DNA of 7,529 bases, taken from positions 1-7,529 of the forward strand of contig CAKUGX010000094.1 in NCBI GenBank assembly GCA_934654765.1. Direction: 5' to 3'. The position numbers and the translations under genes are program-made. A model generated the notes under the pieces. It was not told the origin of the DNA, made no database searches, and was given only the letters and a program-made list of their open reading frames with translations. Below, piece after piece: positions 1 through 4,754 of the stretch. The stretch comes from an uncultured Collinsella sp. Lineage in GTDB: Bacteria > Actinomycetota > Coriobacteriia > Coriobacteriales > Coriobacteriaceae. Numbering within the stretch: the first letter of the stretch is position 1; each line of letters starts with the position of its first letter.

Positions 1-582
1 CTTCCAGGCTCCAAAGACCTTGTAGTTCTCGCCGCGCTGGACGATAAACTCGTGCACGTCGTCGTAGGGATATCCAAGGAAGTAGCCTATTTCGTGCGGA
101 AACTCGCAGGTGCAGTCTTTGCTGCAGCTAGCTTGCTGGGGTAGCGCGCATCGAGTCTGGCTGCAGGCGCATTCCGCGACGTTATTGCTCGCGAGCGTGA
201 TGCGTGATGCCAAATGCACAAGGCATGTCGAAAGGTCTCTCGTGTCGTAGCCTTCCGAGGTGAGCGCCGTTTGGGCGCGAGGGTCTGCGAAATAGGTGGT
301 GAGGCTTTTGGCTCGGTACACGTACACGAGCGCTCCGCAAGGCCGCCAGACCAAAACACTCAGGTGGATGCCGAACGGGTTAAGCTCGCGATTGCACTGG
401 GCGATAACGTTGAGCAGGCGAGCTCGGCGTTCTGCGATGGTTTCGGTTGCAGTCGAGCCGTCCCCGTGGGCGTAGGTGCCTGGATAGGTAAAGAGCGATG
501 CCGGCTTGATGCCCGCGAGCGTAGGGGAGCAGTTGCGCACGACTGCTGCCTGAAACGTTGGGAGGTCTATGGTTCGAGTCAT
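1..582 (-). CDS. DUF3793 family protein (C-terminus cut by window edge)
   Basis: The reading frame is open from an ATG at 582 (minus strand) to the left edge: 194 codons with no stop. Two conserved blocks match my memory of DUF3793: near the N-terminus NCSPTLAGIKPASLF (residues 17-31) and near the C-terminus FPHEIGYFLGYPYDDVHEFI (161-180), followed by GENYKVFGAWK. The family function is unknown; members are usually about 190-240 aa, so only a short tail should be missing. No signal peptide or membrane helix is visible, so a cytoplasmic location is inferred. Residues 138-159 form a Cys-rich insert (C138, C140, C145, C153, C157, C159). No in-frame start lies just upstream of 582. The nearest Shine-Dalgarno-like stretch (AAAGGA) is about 14 nt away, so initiation looks weak. 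The gene is divergent from the metal-binding gene at 760. Confidence 0.85.
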   Translation of the reverse strand, partial: MTRTIDLPTFQAAVVRNCSPTLAGIKPASLFTYPGTYAHGDGSTATETIAERRARLLNVIAQCNRELNPFGIHLSVLVWRPCGALVYVYRAKSLTTYFADPRAQTALTSEGYDTRDLSTCLVHLASRITLASNNVAECACSQTRCALPQQASCSKDCTCEFPHEIGYFLGYPYDDVHEFIVQRGENYKVFGAWK

Positions 583-620
583 GACGTCGCTGTCCGTCCT
601 TTCTTGTTAGCCTAGGAAAA

Positions 621-648
621 CTTTTACACGAAAGTAAGCCATGGTCAA
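621..648 (-). promoter_or_regulatory. Candidate promoter of the DUF3793 gene
   Basis: On the minus strand TTGACC (643-648) serves as a -35 and TAAAAG (621-626) as a weak -10, with a 16-bp spacer. This lies about 40 bp before the ATG at 582. The -10 matches TATAAT at only 4 of 6 positions, so the call is tentative. Confidence 0.35.
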
Positions 649-674
649 CAAAAAAGTTTGATGAGGGAAACTAA

Positions 675-706
675 TTGACCGAACGGACATGATTTTAGGT
701 TAAGAT
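675..706 (+). promoter_or_regulatory. Candidate promoter of the metal-binding gene
   Basis: TTGACC (675-680) is a good -35. The best -10 candidates are TTAAGA (700-705, spacer 19) or TAAGAT (701-706, spacer 20), each matching TATAAT only partly. The long spacer is non-optimal. The palindrome at 711-727 lies immediately downstream, at the expected transcription start, where a bound repressor would block initiation. Confidence 0.35.
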
Positions 707-710
707 GGGG

Positions 711-727
711 ACACCCCATGGGGGTAT
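711..727. promoter_or_regulatory. CsoR-like copper operator (palindrome)
   Basis: The sequence ACACCCCATGGGGGTAT contains a perfect 10-bp palindrome (CCCCATGGGG, 714-723) and ends in GGGGGTAT. As I recall it, the Bacillus subtilis copZA operator bound by the Cu(I) sensor CsoR reads ATACCCTACGGGGGTAT; 14 of 17 positions agree. It sits between the candidate -10 and the ribosome site of a gene for a CxxC metal-binding protein, a sensible place for a copper-released repressor. No csoR gene is in the window, so the regulator would be encoded elsewhere. Confidence 0.55.
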
Positions 728-759
728 CTAGAGAAGGCACAGGGAAGAAAGGGGAGCGC

Positions 760-1143
760 ATGGAAGACTTGCTAAACCCTGCAAATATTATCGTGCTTGC
801 CGCGATTGTCGTTGGCATGTTCTTTGGCCTGCGGCGTATTGTCGCTTCGGCACACGGAAAGAGCTGCTGCAGCGATGGCGCGAGCGGTAAGAAGGCCAAG
901 AAGGTAGTGGTTGCGGATACCGATCCGTCCCACTACCCTTATAGCGATGAGCTGCTCATCGGCGGCATGAGCTGCGATGGCTGCGCTCAGAACGTGGCCA
1001 ATGCGCTGAATGCGCTGGACGGCGTGTGGGCAACGGTGACATATGCGGACCACACGGCACGCGTGCGCGCTAAGCAGCCGATCGATCGCGGCGTCCTCGA
1101 GGCGGCCGTGAAGGACGCGGGCTACTACGTCATGACGCTGTAG
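760..1143 (+). CDS. Membrane-anchored heavy-metal-associated (HMA) domain protein, probable copper binder
   Basis: A 127-aa protein. The start at 760 is chosen because AAAGGGGAG (748-756) lies at normal spacing; the in-frame ATG at 718 lies inside the operator palindrome and has no ribosome site. Residues 8-24 form one hydrophobic helix followed by RR, so the rest should face the cytoplasm. The helix plus the KSCCSDG stretch (C36, C37) resembles FeoB-associated Cys-rich membrane proteins. After a Lys-rich linker, residues about 63-127 form an HMA domain with the metal loop GGMSCDGC (C72, C75) and the usual ending DAGYYV. Such domains bind Cu(I) or similar soft metals and pass them to P-type ATPases or sensors. 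The CsoR-like site upstream favours copper, but zinc, cadmium or an iron-transport link cannot be excluded. No ATPase gene is adjacent. Convergent with yolD, 27 bp apart. Confidence 0.85.
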   Translation: MEDLLNPANIIVLAAIVVGMFFGLRRIVASAHGKSCCSDGASGKKAKKVVVADTDPSHYPYSDELLIGGMSCDGCAQNVANALNALDGVWATVTYADHTARVRAKQPIDRGVLEAAVKDAGYYVMTL

Positions 1144-1170
1144 GGCGCGTGCTTGGCGCAGGAAACGTCG

Positions 1171-1596
1171 CTAGGCTCGTCCGCGCAGCTCAACGTCTTG
1201 GATATCGTCGAAGTCGATGGTGATGTCTTTGAGCTTGAGCAGCTTGAAGGCGGGGAGTACCTCGTCGAGGATGCCGGTGCGGGCACGATAGCCGTACGTA
1301 TCGTAATAGGTGACGCGGACTAGGTCGCCACGCTTGAGGCCCTCGAGCTTATGCGAAAGCTCGAGGGCTTTCTCTTCCGTTAGCTCACATTTTGGTTCGA
1401 CGGTGATCTCTTGTTTGCGTACGAGTTCGTAGTATCCCGTCAGTGCAGCAAAGGGCATAAACTGTGCGGCGCGGTTAGCGCGGACGGACCCGCCGGCGGT
1501 GAGCTTTGGGTCGGCGGCGCGACGCCTCCCCTCGGGGTCTGCCAGACGCTCAAAGGCCGTCGGCGGACGCATGGGCTGTTGCTTGGGCTTAGGCAC
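1171..1596 (-). CDS. YolD-like family protein, partner of the Y-family polymerase
   Basis: A 141-aa protein starting at GTG 1596. It is recognised by the block RAAQFMPFAALTGYYELVRKQE (residues about 42-63), typical of YolD-like proteins, and by a C-terminal small beta-rich region (GDLVRVTYYDTYGYRARTG, then DITIDFDDIQDVEL). In Bacillus, yolD/yqjX genes sit beside uvrX/yqjW polymerase genes, and YolD has been proposed to play the part UmuD plays for UmuC; its biochemical role is not settled. Here it is the second gene of an SOS operon: its GTG overlaps the polymerase stop by 8 nt (1589-1596), and GGAGGA lies 4 nt before the GTG inside the polymerase coding sequence, so translation should be coupled. 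The N-terminal 30 residues are Pro/Arg-rich and probably disordered. A perfect 12-bp inverted repeat lies inside the gene (see 1339-1368). Confidence 0.85.
   Translation of the reverse strand: MPKPKQQPMRPPTAFERLADPEGRRRAADPKLTAGGSVRANRAAQFMPFAALTGYYELVRKQEITVEPKCELTEEKALELSHKLEGLKRGDLVRVTYYDTYGYRARTGILDEVLPAFKLLKLKDITIDFDDIQDVELRGRA
1339..1368 (+). terminator. Possible intragenic terminator hairpin within yolD, facing the + strand
   Basis: Arms GCCCTCGAGCTT (1339-1350) and AAGCTCGAGGGC (1357-1368) are perfectly complementary over 12 bp with a 6-nt loop. On the + strand the stem is followed by TTTCTCTT. That is the layout of an intrinsic terminator for transcripts coming rightward from the metal-binding gene, whose stop is at 1143. 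No better hairpin was found in the 27 bp between the convergent genes. The yolD codons spanning it (EKALELSHKLEGLK) may simply be Leu/Glu-rich by chance. Confidence 0.4.
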
Positions 1597-3094
1597 GATG
1601 TCCTCCTACCTGGTCGTTGCGCTCACGCGCGGTGGCGCCGGCGGTAAAGCTCAACCCTTTCACCAGGGCGTTCTTGCCGTATTTGCCTTTTACGGCCAGC
1701 ACGGCGCGGGCTAGGTCGCGTTCACGCTCATCGGCTTCCACGTCGCTAAACAGGTCGATGGTGGCGAACTCTTCGGGCATCAGGTTGCCAAAACCAAGGT
1801 TGATGCGTTTGACCGGTCGCTTGGGATCGACAGTCTGTGCCCATAGGTCGTCAAAATAGCCCATGATCTTCTTGAACGAATTGGTGCGCTCGGGCAGCTT
1901 GCGCGAGGCATTGGAGTGCGCGAAGAGCGCAGCGTAGCCACCACGCGGCTTGCCGCCGTGCTCGCCCACAAAGACGCCGTCGATCGCTTGTGCTTCTCGC
2001 ACCAAACGACGTCGTTCGTCATCCTGCTGAACGGGTTTGGGGGCACGGGGCGCGAGCTCGGGGCCGTCAGTCGCTGCGGGTTCGATGCCCGACGTGCTCG
2101 AGCGCAGATGCCCACACCCGTCGACGTATTGCGCCGTGCCGCTGGCATCGAGTCGGCGGATGTCGGCGCGCTCGCTCGCATAGCCCACAAAGAGCGAAAT
2201 GCTGTCGCACACCACGTGTTTATCGACCAAGTCCAGCACGGCGGCATCGACCATTTCGCGCAAAACGGTATAGGCTTGTTCGTAGGCATAGCCCTTCGAG
2301 AGCACCTGTCCCGTGGTGGTCGAGGTTGCCTGCGGGCGGTAAGCCTGAATATCGGCGATGGTCGTTGGTTCGCGTCCAAAGGCGTGGTCGATAAGGTACT
2401 CGGCATTGACGCCGAGCTCGTCGTAGAGCAGGTTCTCGTCGAGAGCGGCAACACCCATCAGGTCGTAGACACCGTACTTTTCGAGCCGCGCTGCCACGCC
2501 GGGACCGATGCCCCAGATATCGGTAATGGGGCGGTGGGGCCAGATCTCCTTGCGAAAGGTTTCGTCATCGAGCTTGCCGATGCGGCTGGGCACGTGTTTG
2601 GCGGTGATATCGAGCGCCACTTTTGCCTGGAATAGATTGGGGCCGATGCCGACCGTTGCCGTGATGCCGGTGCGTCCCAAGACCTCGTCGCGCAGCATGC
2701 AGGCGAATCCTTCGGCATCGGTGTGATAGAGGTCCAGATAGGGCGTCACGTCGATAAAGCACTCATCGATGGAATAGACATGCACGTCCTGCGGACTGAC
2801 GTATTCCAGATAGATGCCGTAGATTTGCGCAGACACTTCCATGTAGTGCTGCATGCGCGGCACGGCCTTGATGTGGTCGATGCCATCGGGGATCTCGAAC
2901 AATCGGCAGCGGTTATGGATGCCGAGGTCCTTCATGGCCTGCGTGATGGCGAGGCAGATGGTTGTGCGTCCGCGCGATTCGTCGGCAACGACCAGGTTGG
3001 TGGTGAGCGGGTCGAGCCCACGGTCGACGCACTCGACGCTGGCATAAAACGTCTTGAGGTCGATGCAGATATAGGTGTGCTGACCGTGCGCCAT
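1589..3094 (-). CDS. Y-family (UmuC/UvrX-type) translesion DNA polymerase
   Basis: A 501-aa protein. The ATG at 3094 is preferred to an in-frame GTG at 3115 because GAAAGGG sits 5 nt before it. The polymerase core is intact: IDLKTFYASVE holds the metal-binding D12 and the steric-gate Tyr17; YSIDECFIDV holds D110 and E111; TVGIGPNLFQAKVALD (147-162) is typical of this group. Helix-hairpin-helix DNA contacts occur around DIWGIGPGVAARLEKYGV (192-209). The little finger begins near 255 and ends near TNSFKKIMGYFDDLW. The DLK motif instead of DxD places it with UvrX/YqjW/UmuC rather than DinB. These enzymes copy past damaged bases with low fidelity. Family members are usually about 410-430 aa; here roughly residues 310-395 form an extra low-conservation segment rich in Arg, Pro and Gly. 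First gene of a LexA-controlled operon with yolD. Confidence 0.93.
   Translation of the reverse strand: MAHGQHTYICIDLKTFYASVECVDRGLDPLTTNLVVADESRGRTTICLAITQAMKDLGIHNRCRLFEIPDGIDHIKAVPRMQHYMEVSAQIYGIYLEYVSPQDVHVYSIDECFIDVTPYLDLYHTDAEGFACMLRDEVLGRTGITATVGIGPNLFQAKVALDITAKHVPSRIGKLDDETFRKEIWPHRPITDIWGIGPGVAARLEKYGVYDLMGVAALDENLLYDELGVNAEYLIDHAFGREPTTIADIQAYRPQATSTTTGQVLSKGYAYEQAYTVLREMVDAAVLDLVDKHVVCDSISLFVGYASERADIRRLDASGTAQYVDGCGHLRSSTSGIEPAATDGPELAPRAPKPVQQDDERRRLVREAQAIDGVFVGEHGGKPRGGYAALFAHSNASRKLPERTNSFKKIMGYFDDLWAQTVDPKRPVKRINLGFGNLMPEEFATIDLFSDVEADERERDLARAVLAVKGKYGKNALVKGLSFTAGATARERNDQVGGHRA
1601..1606 (-). promoter_or_regulatory. Ribosome binding site deciding the yolD GTG start
   Basis: GGAGGA (minus strand) is followed by CATC and then GTG. 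It lies inside the last codons of the polymerase gene and explains why the uncommon GTG is used. It supports coupled translation of the two proteins. Confidence 0.75.
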
Positions 3095-3099
3095 CCGTG

Positions 3100-3106
3100 C
3101 CCTTTC
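3100..3106 (-). promoter_or_regulatory. Ribosome binding site deciding the polymerase start
   Basis: GAAAGGG on the minus strand ends 5 nt before the ATG at 3094. The alternative GTG at 3115 has no comparable site and overlaps a LexA-like motif. Confidence 0.7.
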
Positions 3107-3108
3107 AT

Positions 3109-3122
3109 CAAACACATGTTCT
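3109..3122. promoter_or_regulatory. Possible second, weaker LexA-like motif
   Basis: CAAAC-ACAT-GTTCT matches the Gram-positive SOS pattern CGAAC-N4-GTTCG at 8 of 10 fixed positions. Its centre is 17 bp from the centre of the stronger box at 3126-3139, in the 5' leader of the polymerase gene. It may be a chance match. Confidence 0.3.
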
Positions 3123-3125
3123 TAT

Positions 3126-3139
3126 CGAATACCTGTTCG
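3126..3139. promoter_or_regulatory. LexA (SOS) box of the polymerase operon
   Basis: CGAAT-ACCT-GTTCG matches the pattern CGAAC-N4-GTTCG at 9 of 10 fixed positions. It is nested in a wider symmetric pair TATCGAA (3123-3129) and TTCGATA (3136-3142). It directly touches the -10 element at 3140-3145, so bound LexA would block RNA polymerase. This fits a damage-induced translesion polymerase. Confidence 0.8.
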
Positions 3140-3168
3140 ATAATACCGGCTCGTCCGGACATCGTCAA
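3140..3168 (-). promoter_or_regulatory. Promoter of the polymerase-yolD operon
   Basis: On the minus strand TTGACG (3163-3168) and TATTAT (3140-3145) are separated by exactly 17 bp, each matching the sigma-70-type consensus at 5 of 6 positions. The start of transcription should fall inside the LexA box. Confidence 0.75.
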
Positions 3169-3173
3169 AACCT

Positions 3174-3199
3174 ACCAAAAAGGGACAGGTTTATTTTGG
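3174..3199 (+). repeat. REP-like repeat, copy 1
   Basis: A 26-bp unit beginning ACCAAAAAGGGACAGG and ending TTTATTTTGG, identical to the inverse of 4607-4632. With the following T, the unit carries its own 7-bp inverted ends, ACCAAAA (3174-3180) and TTTTGGT (3194-3200). It lies just upstream of the polymerase -35, in the divergent gap before the PAP2 gene. GGGACAGGTTTATTT-type units are, to my memory, recurrent intergenic repeats in some genomes carrying REP-associated (Y1) transposases; no such transposase is in the window. Confidence 0.75.
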
Positions 3200-3265
3200 T
3201 CGGTTTACCGAGTGCTTACAGTGAGCCGGTAGCCTTAATGTGTTGAATACGCTGAGGGGGTATGG

Positions 3266-3889
3266 ATGACCATCGATATGGGTGATCTTGCACTTCTGAT
3301 ACTGTTCGTGCTGTGCCTTGCGATCTTTGTTTACCTGCTGATCAAGGTGCTCAAAGGACGGGCTATAAGAATCGATGAGGTGGGTTACTTGCTGCTTGTC
3401 GAGAGGCTTCGGTCGCCGGTGTTGACGGCCGTGATGAAAGCCGCCTCGAGTTTGGCGTCGCTGCCGTTTGTCGTCGGTGTGCTAGCCGCGGCGACGCTGT
3501 GGGCGCCCAATTGGGCCCATGTTGTCTGGGCCGCCTTCAATGTCGGTGCTATCAGCGCAATCGACCAGCTGTTAAAGGTCCTTGTGCGTCGACCTCGTCC
3601 ACAGGGATTTCGGCTTGTCGAGGCGCCGGGGCTGAGCTTCCCCTCGGGCCACTCGATGGCGGCCATGGCGTTTTATGGCTATGGTATATGGTTGGTGCGG
3701 TGTGGCGTGTGTGGCCTTCCGTTCGGCGCCGCCATCGAGGTTGCACTCGCGTGCGTCATCCTTGCGGTGGGCGTCAGCCGTGTCTATCTGGGCGTGCACT
3801 ACGTTTCGGATGTGCTGGGCGGGTTTTGCCTGTCTTTTGTCTGGCTCATCCTGTTCGTGCGTCTTGGCCCTTGGATTTTGACCGTCTAA
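3266..3889 (+). CDS. PAP2-superfamily membrane phosphatase
   Basis: A 207-aa integral membrane protein with the three active-site motifs of lipid phosphate phosphatases: K104...R111-P112 (KX6RP), PSGH at 126-129, and SRVYLGVHYVSD with S171, R172, H178 and D182 (SRX5HX3D). H178 is expected to form the phospho-enzyme and H129 to act as acid. Hydrophobic segments lie near 8-28, 63-80, 83-100, 131-146, 157-171 and 184-204. Likely substrates are membrane lipid phosphates such as phosphatidic acid, phosphatidylglycerol phosphate or undecaprenyl pyrophosphate; sequence alone does not choose between them. GAGGGGG (3254-3260), 5 nt before ATG 3266, supports this start over the out-of-frame ATG at 3262. 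It lies 90 bp before the dehydrogenase-like gene on the same strand, and the two may be co-transcribed. Confidence 0.9.
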   Translation: MTIDMGDLALLILFVLCLAIFVYLLIKVLKGRAIRIDEVGYLLLVERLRSPVLTAVMKAASSLASLPFVVGVLAAATLWAPNWAHVVWAAFNVGAISAIDQLLKVLVRRPRPQGFRLVEAPGLSFPSGHSMAAMAFYGYGIWLVRCGVCGLPFGAAIEVALACVILAVGVSRVYLGVHYVSDVLGGFCLSFVWLILFVRLGPWILTV

Positions 3890-3979
3890 TTGTCGCAACT
3901 GGACGCCATGTCGGATCGAATCTGATTTTAACGCAGCTCTAAAGAGTGCGAAACAGCTCGGAAAACCTCGCTTCGTAGC

Positions 3980-4555
3980 ATGAGCCTAACGATTGATACC
4001 GCCTATACGCACGGAAAGGTTGTGGAAAAGATGGTCAATTATGGGTTTGGTATGCCGACGCGCCTTGTTGCGGATGGAGACGTGGCTCGCTGGTGCGGGC
4101 GATTGGTCGCTCACTACGGCGGTACCAAGGCACTGGTCGTGCTGGGAGGCGACAAGCACACGCGTGATGAGCTCGTTTCGGCGGCGCTGGGCTCGCTCGA
4201 TCGCGCCCTGCTCGAACGCGTGCTCTTTCGTTGCGGCTTGGTCGGGGGCGACGGGGGAGACGATTTGGTCGATGAGGCCGTAGCCCTGGCGACCGATGAG
4301 GGCGTGGACTTTGTCCTGGCGATCGGCGATGCCGATACGGCGGGCTTTGCGCGCGAACTCGCGCGTCGCATGGCGGCGCTCGATGCCGGTGAGGACGGCT
4401 TTGTGCCTTATGGATGCATCGTCTCCGAGGGAAAAGTGCCCGCCGTTGTGGGTGCCGGCGAGGTTCCCGTTTTCGCCATCATCGCTCCCGAACTGCTGGA
4501 GGGTATCGGCTCGCCCTTGCGCGAGCTGCTCGGCAGTGTATGCGCCGCGGCCTAA
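3980..4555 (+). CDS. Half-length, degenerate iron-containing alcohol dehydrogenase-like protein
   Basis: A 191-aa product resembling only the N-terminal nucleotide-binding half of iron-containing alcohol dehydrogenases (about 380-400 aa). MVNYGFGMPTRLV (18-30) matches the usual opening NFxFxxPTxIxFG, YGGTKALVVLGG (46-57) matches the first Rossmann strand, and DEGVDFVLAIGDADTAGFA (106-124) sits where the NAD-binding VLAVGGGSxxDxAK motif belongs. GGGS is replaced by GDAD, and the later TTAGTGSE motif and the whole metal-binding helical domain with its His residues are absent. It is therefore unlikely to be an active dehydrogenase; it could be a pseudoenzyme, a decaying gene or a divergent small family. 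The ATG at 3980 has no good ribosome site. ATG 4031 (residue 18) begins exactly where family similarity begins and has GGAAAAG before it, so it may be the true start. The reading frame is intact. Confidence 0.65.
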   Translation: MSLTIDTAYTHGKVVEKMVNYGFGMPTRLVADGDVARWCGRLVAHYGGTKALVVLGGDKHTRDELVSAALGSLDRALLERVLFRCGLVGGDGGDDLVDEAVALATDEGVDFVLAIGDADTAGFARELARRMAALDAGEDGFVPYGCIVSEGKVPAVVGAGEVPVFAIIAPELLEGIGSPLRELLGSVCAAA

Positions 4556-4560
4556 TATTT

Positions 4561-4586
4561 ACCATAAAGGGATAGGTTATTTTTGA
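4561..4586 (+). repeat. REP-like repeat, degenerate copy 3
   Basis: ACCATAAAGGGATAGG followed by TTATTTTTGA agrees with copy 1 at 21 of 26 positions. It lies 20 bp from the inverted copy 2, so the two can pair into a long stem with mostly A-U, G-C and G-U pairs. Confidence 0.6.
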
Positions 4587-4606
4587 TTGGTAAAGCGTTT
4601 GACCTG

Positions 4607-4632
4607 CCAAAATAAACCTGTCCCTTTTTGGT
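4607..4632 (-). repeat. REP-like repeat, copy 2 (inverted)
   Basis: Read on the minus strand this is identical over 26 bp to copy 1 at 3174-3199. The similarity extends three bases further on the 5' side with one mismatch (CCG versus CCT). Together the two copies bracket the PAP2 and dehydrogenase-like genes in inverted orientation. Confidence 0.75.
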
Positions 4633-4667
4633 CGGTTGCCGTTTGGGGGCCGATTGGCAACGCTCGC

Positions 4668-4695
4668 TGATTATAGTCTTGACCTGCGCTAGAAT
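4668..4695 (+). promoter_or_regulatory. Weak candidate promoter of pgi
   Basis: TAGAAT (4690-4695) matches TATAAT at 5 of 6. The only -35 at workable distance is the poor TGATTA (4668-4673, spacer 16). The nearby TTGACC (4679-4684) is too close to this -10 to serve as its -35. Confidence 0.3.
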
Positions 4696-4712
4696 AGTGG
4701 CATCTGAATGTC

Positions 4713-4736
4713 CGGGCGCGTGGAGGAGTGCGCCCG
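4713..4736 (+). promoter_or_regulatory. pgi leader hairpin with a Shine-Dalgarno-like loop
   Basis: CGGGCGC (4713-4719) pairs perfectly with GCGCCCG (4730-4736), extended by a G-U pair (4720/4729). The loop reads TGGAGGAG, a near-perfect ribosome site. It lies 18 bp before the pgi ATG and before an out-of-frame ATG at 4738. The function is unknown; mRNA stabilisation or control of ribosome loading are possible. Confidence 0.5.
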
Positions 4737-4742
4737 TATGCT

Positions 4743-4749
4743 GAGGAGG
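4743..4749 (+). promoter_or_regulatory. Ribosome binding site deciding the pgi start
   Basis: GAGGAGG ends 5 nt before ATG 4755. An in-frame GTG at 4728 would place its start codon inside the leader hairpin and is not favoured. Confidence 0.8.
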
Positions 4750-4754
4750 ACTTT

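Larger units (their letters stand above)
4561..4632. terminator. Long REPIN-like hairpin, possible bidirectional terminator
   Basis: Copies 3 and 2 form an imperfect inverted pair of about 25 bp per arm with a 20-nt loop (4587-4606). The hairpin begins 5 bp after the dehydrogenase-like stop codon and precedes the pgi promoter region. The right arm holds CCCTTTTTGG, so a short U-run lies inside the stem rather than after it. Termination is therefore only possible, not clear. Confidence 0.4.

Noticed and set aside
214..615. A 133-codon + strand frame at the left end
   Set aside because: It is opposite the DUF3793 gene, whose conserved blocks identify the true strand.
718..759. Earlier ATG for the metal-binding protein
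   Set aside because: It lies inside the operator palindrome, has no ribosome site, and would add a polar segment before the membrane helix.
1916..2635. A 239-codon + strand frame within the polymerase gene
   Set aside because: Antisense to conserved polymerase sequence, with no recognisable motif or ribosome site.
3095..3115. GTG start for the polymerase
   Set aside because: The ATG at 3094 has GAAAGGG at 5 nt and begins at the usual distance from the catalytic Asp; the GTG has neither.
3890..3979. Gap between the PAP2 and dehydrogenase-like genes
   Set aside because: No convincing promoter, hairpin or small ORF was seen; likely part of one transcript.
4679..4695. TTGACC and TAGAAT as a pgi promoter pair
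   Set aside because: The spacer is only 5 bp, too short for a sigma-70-type promoter.
4728..4754. GTG start for pgi
   Set aside because: The GTG is in the leader hairpin; ATG 4755 has a near-perfect ribosome site and a normal N-terminus.
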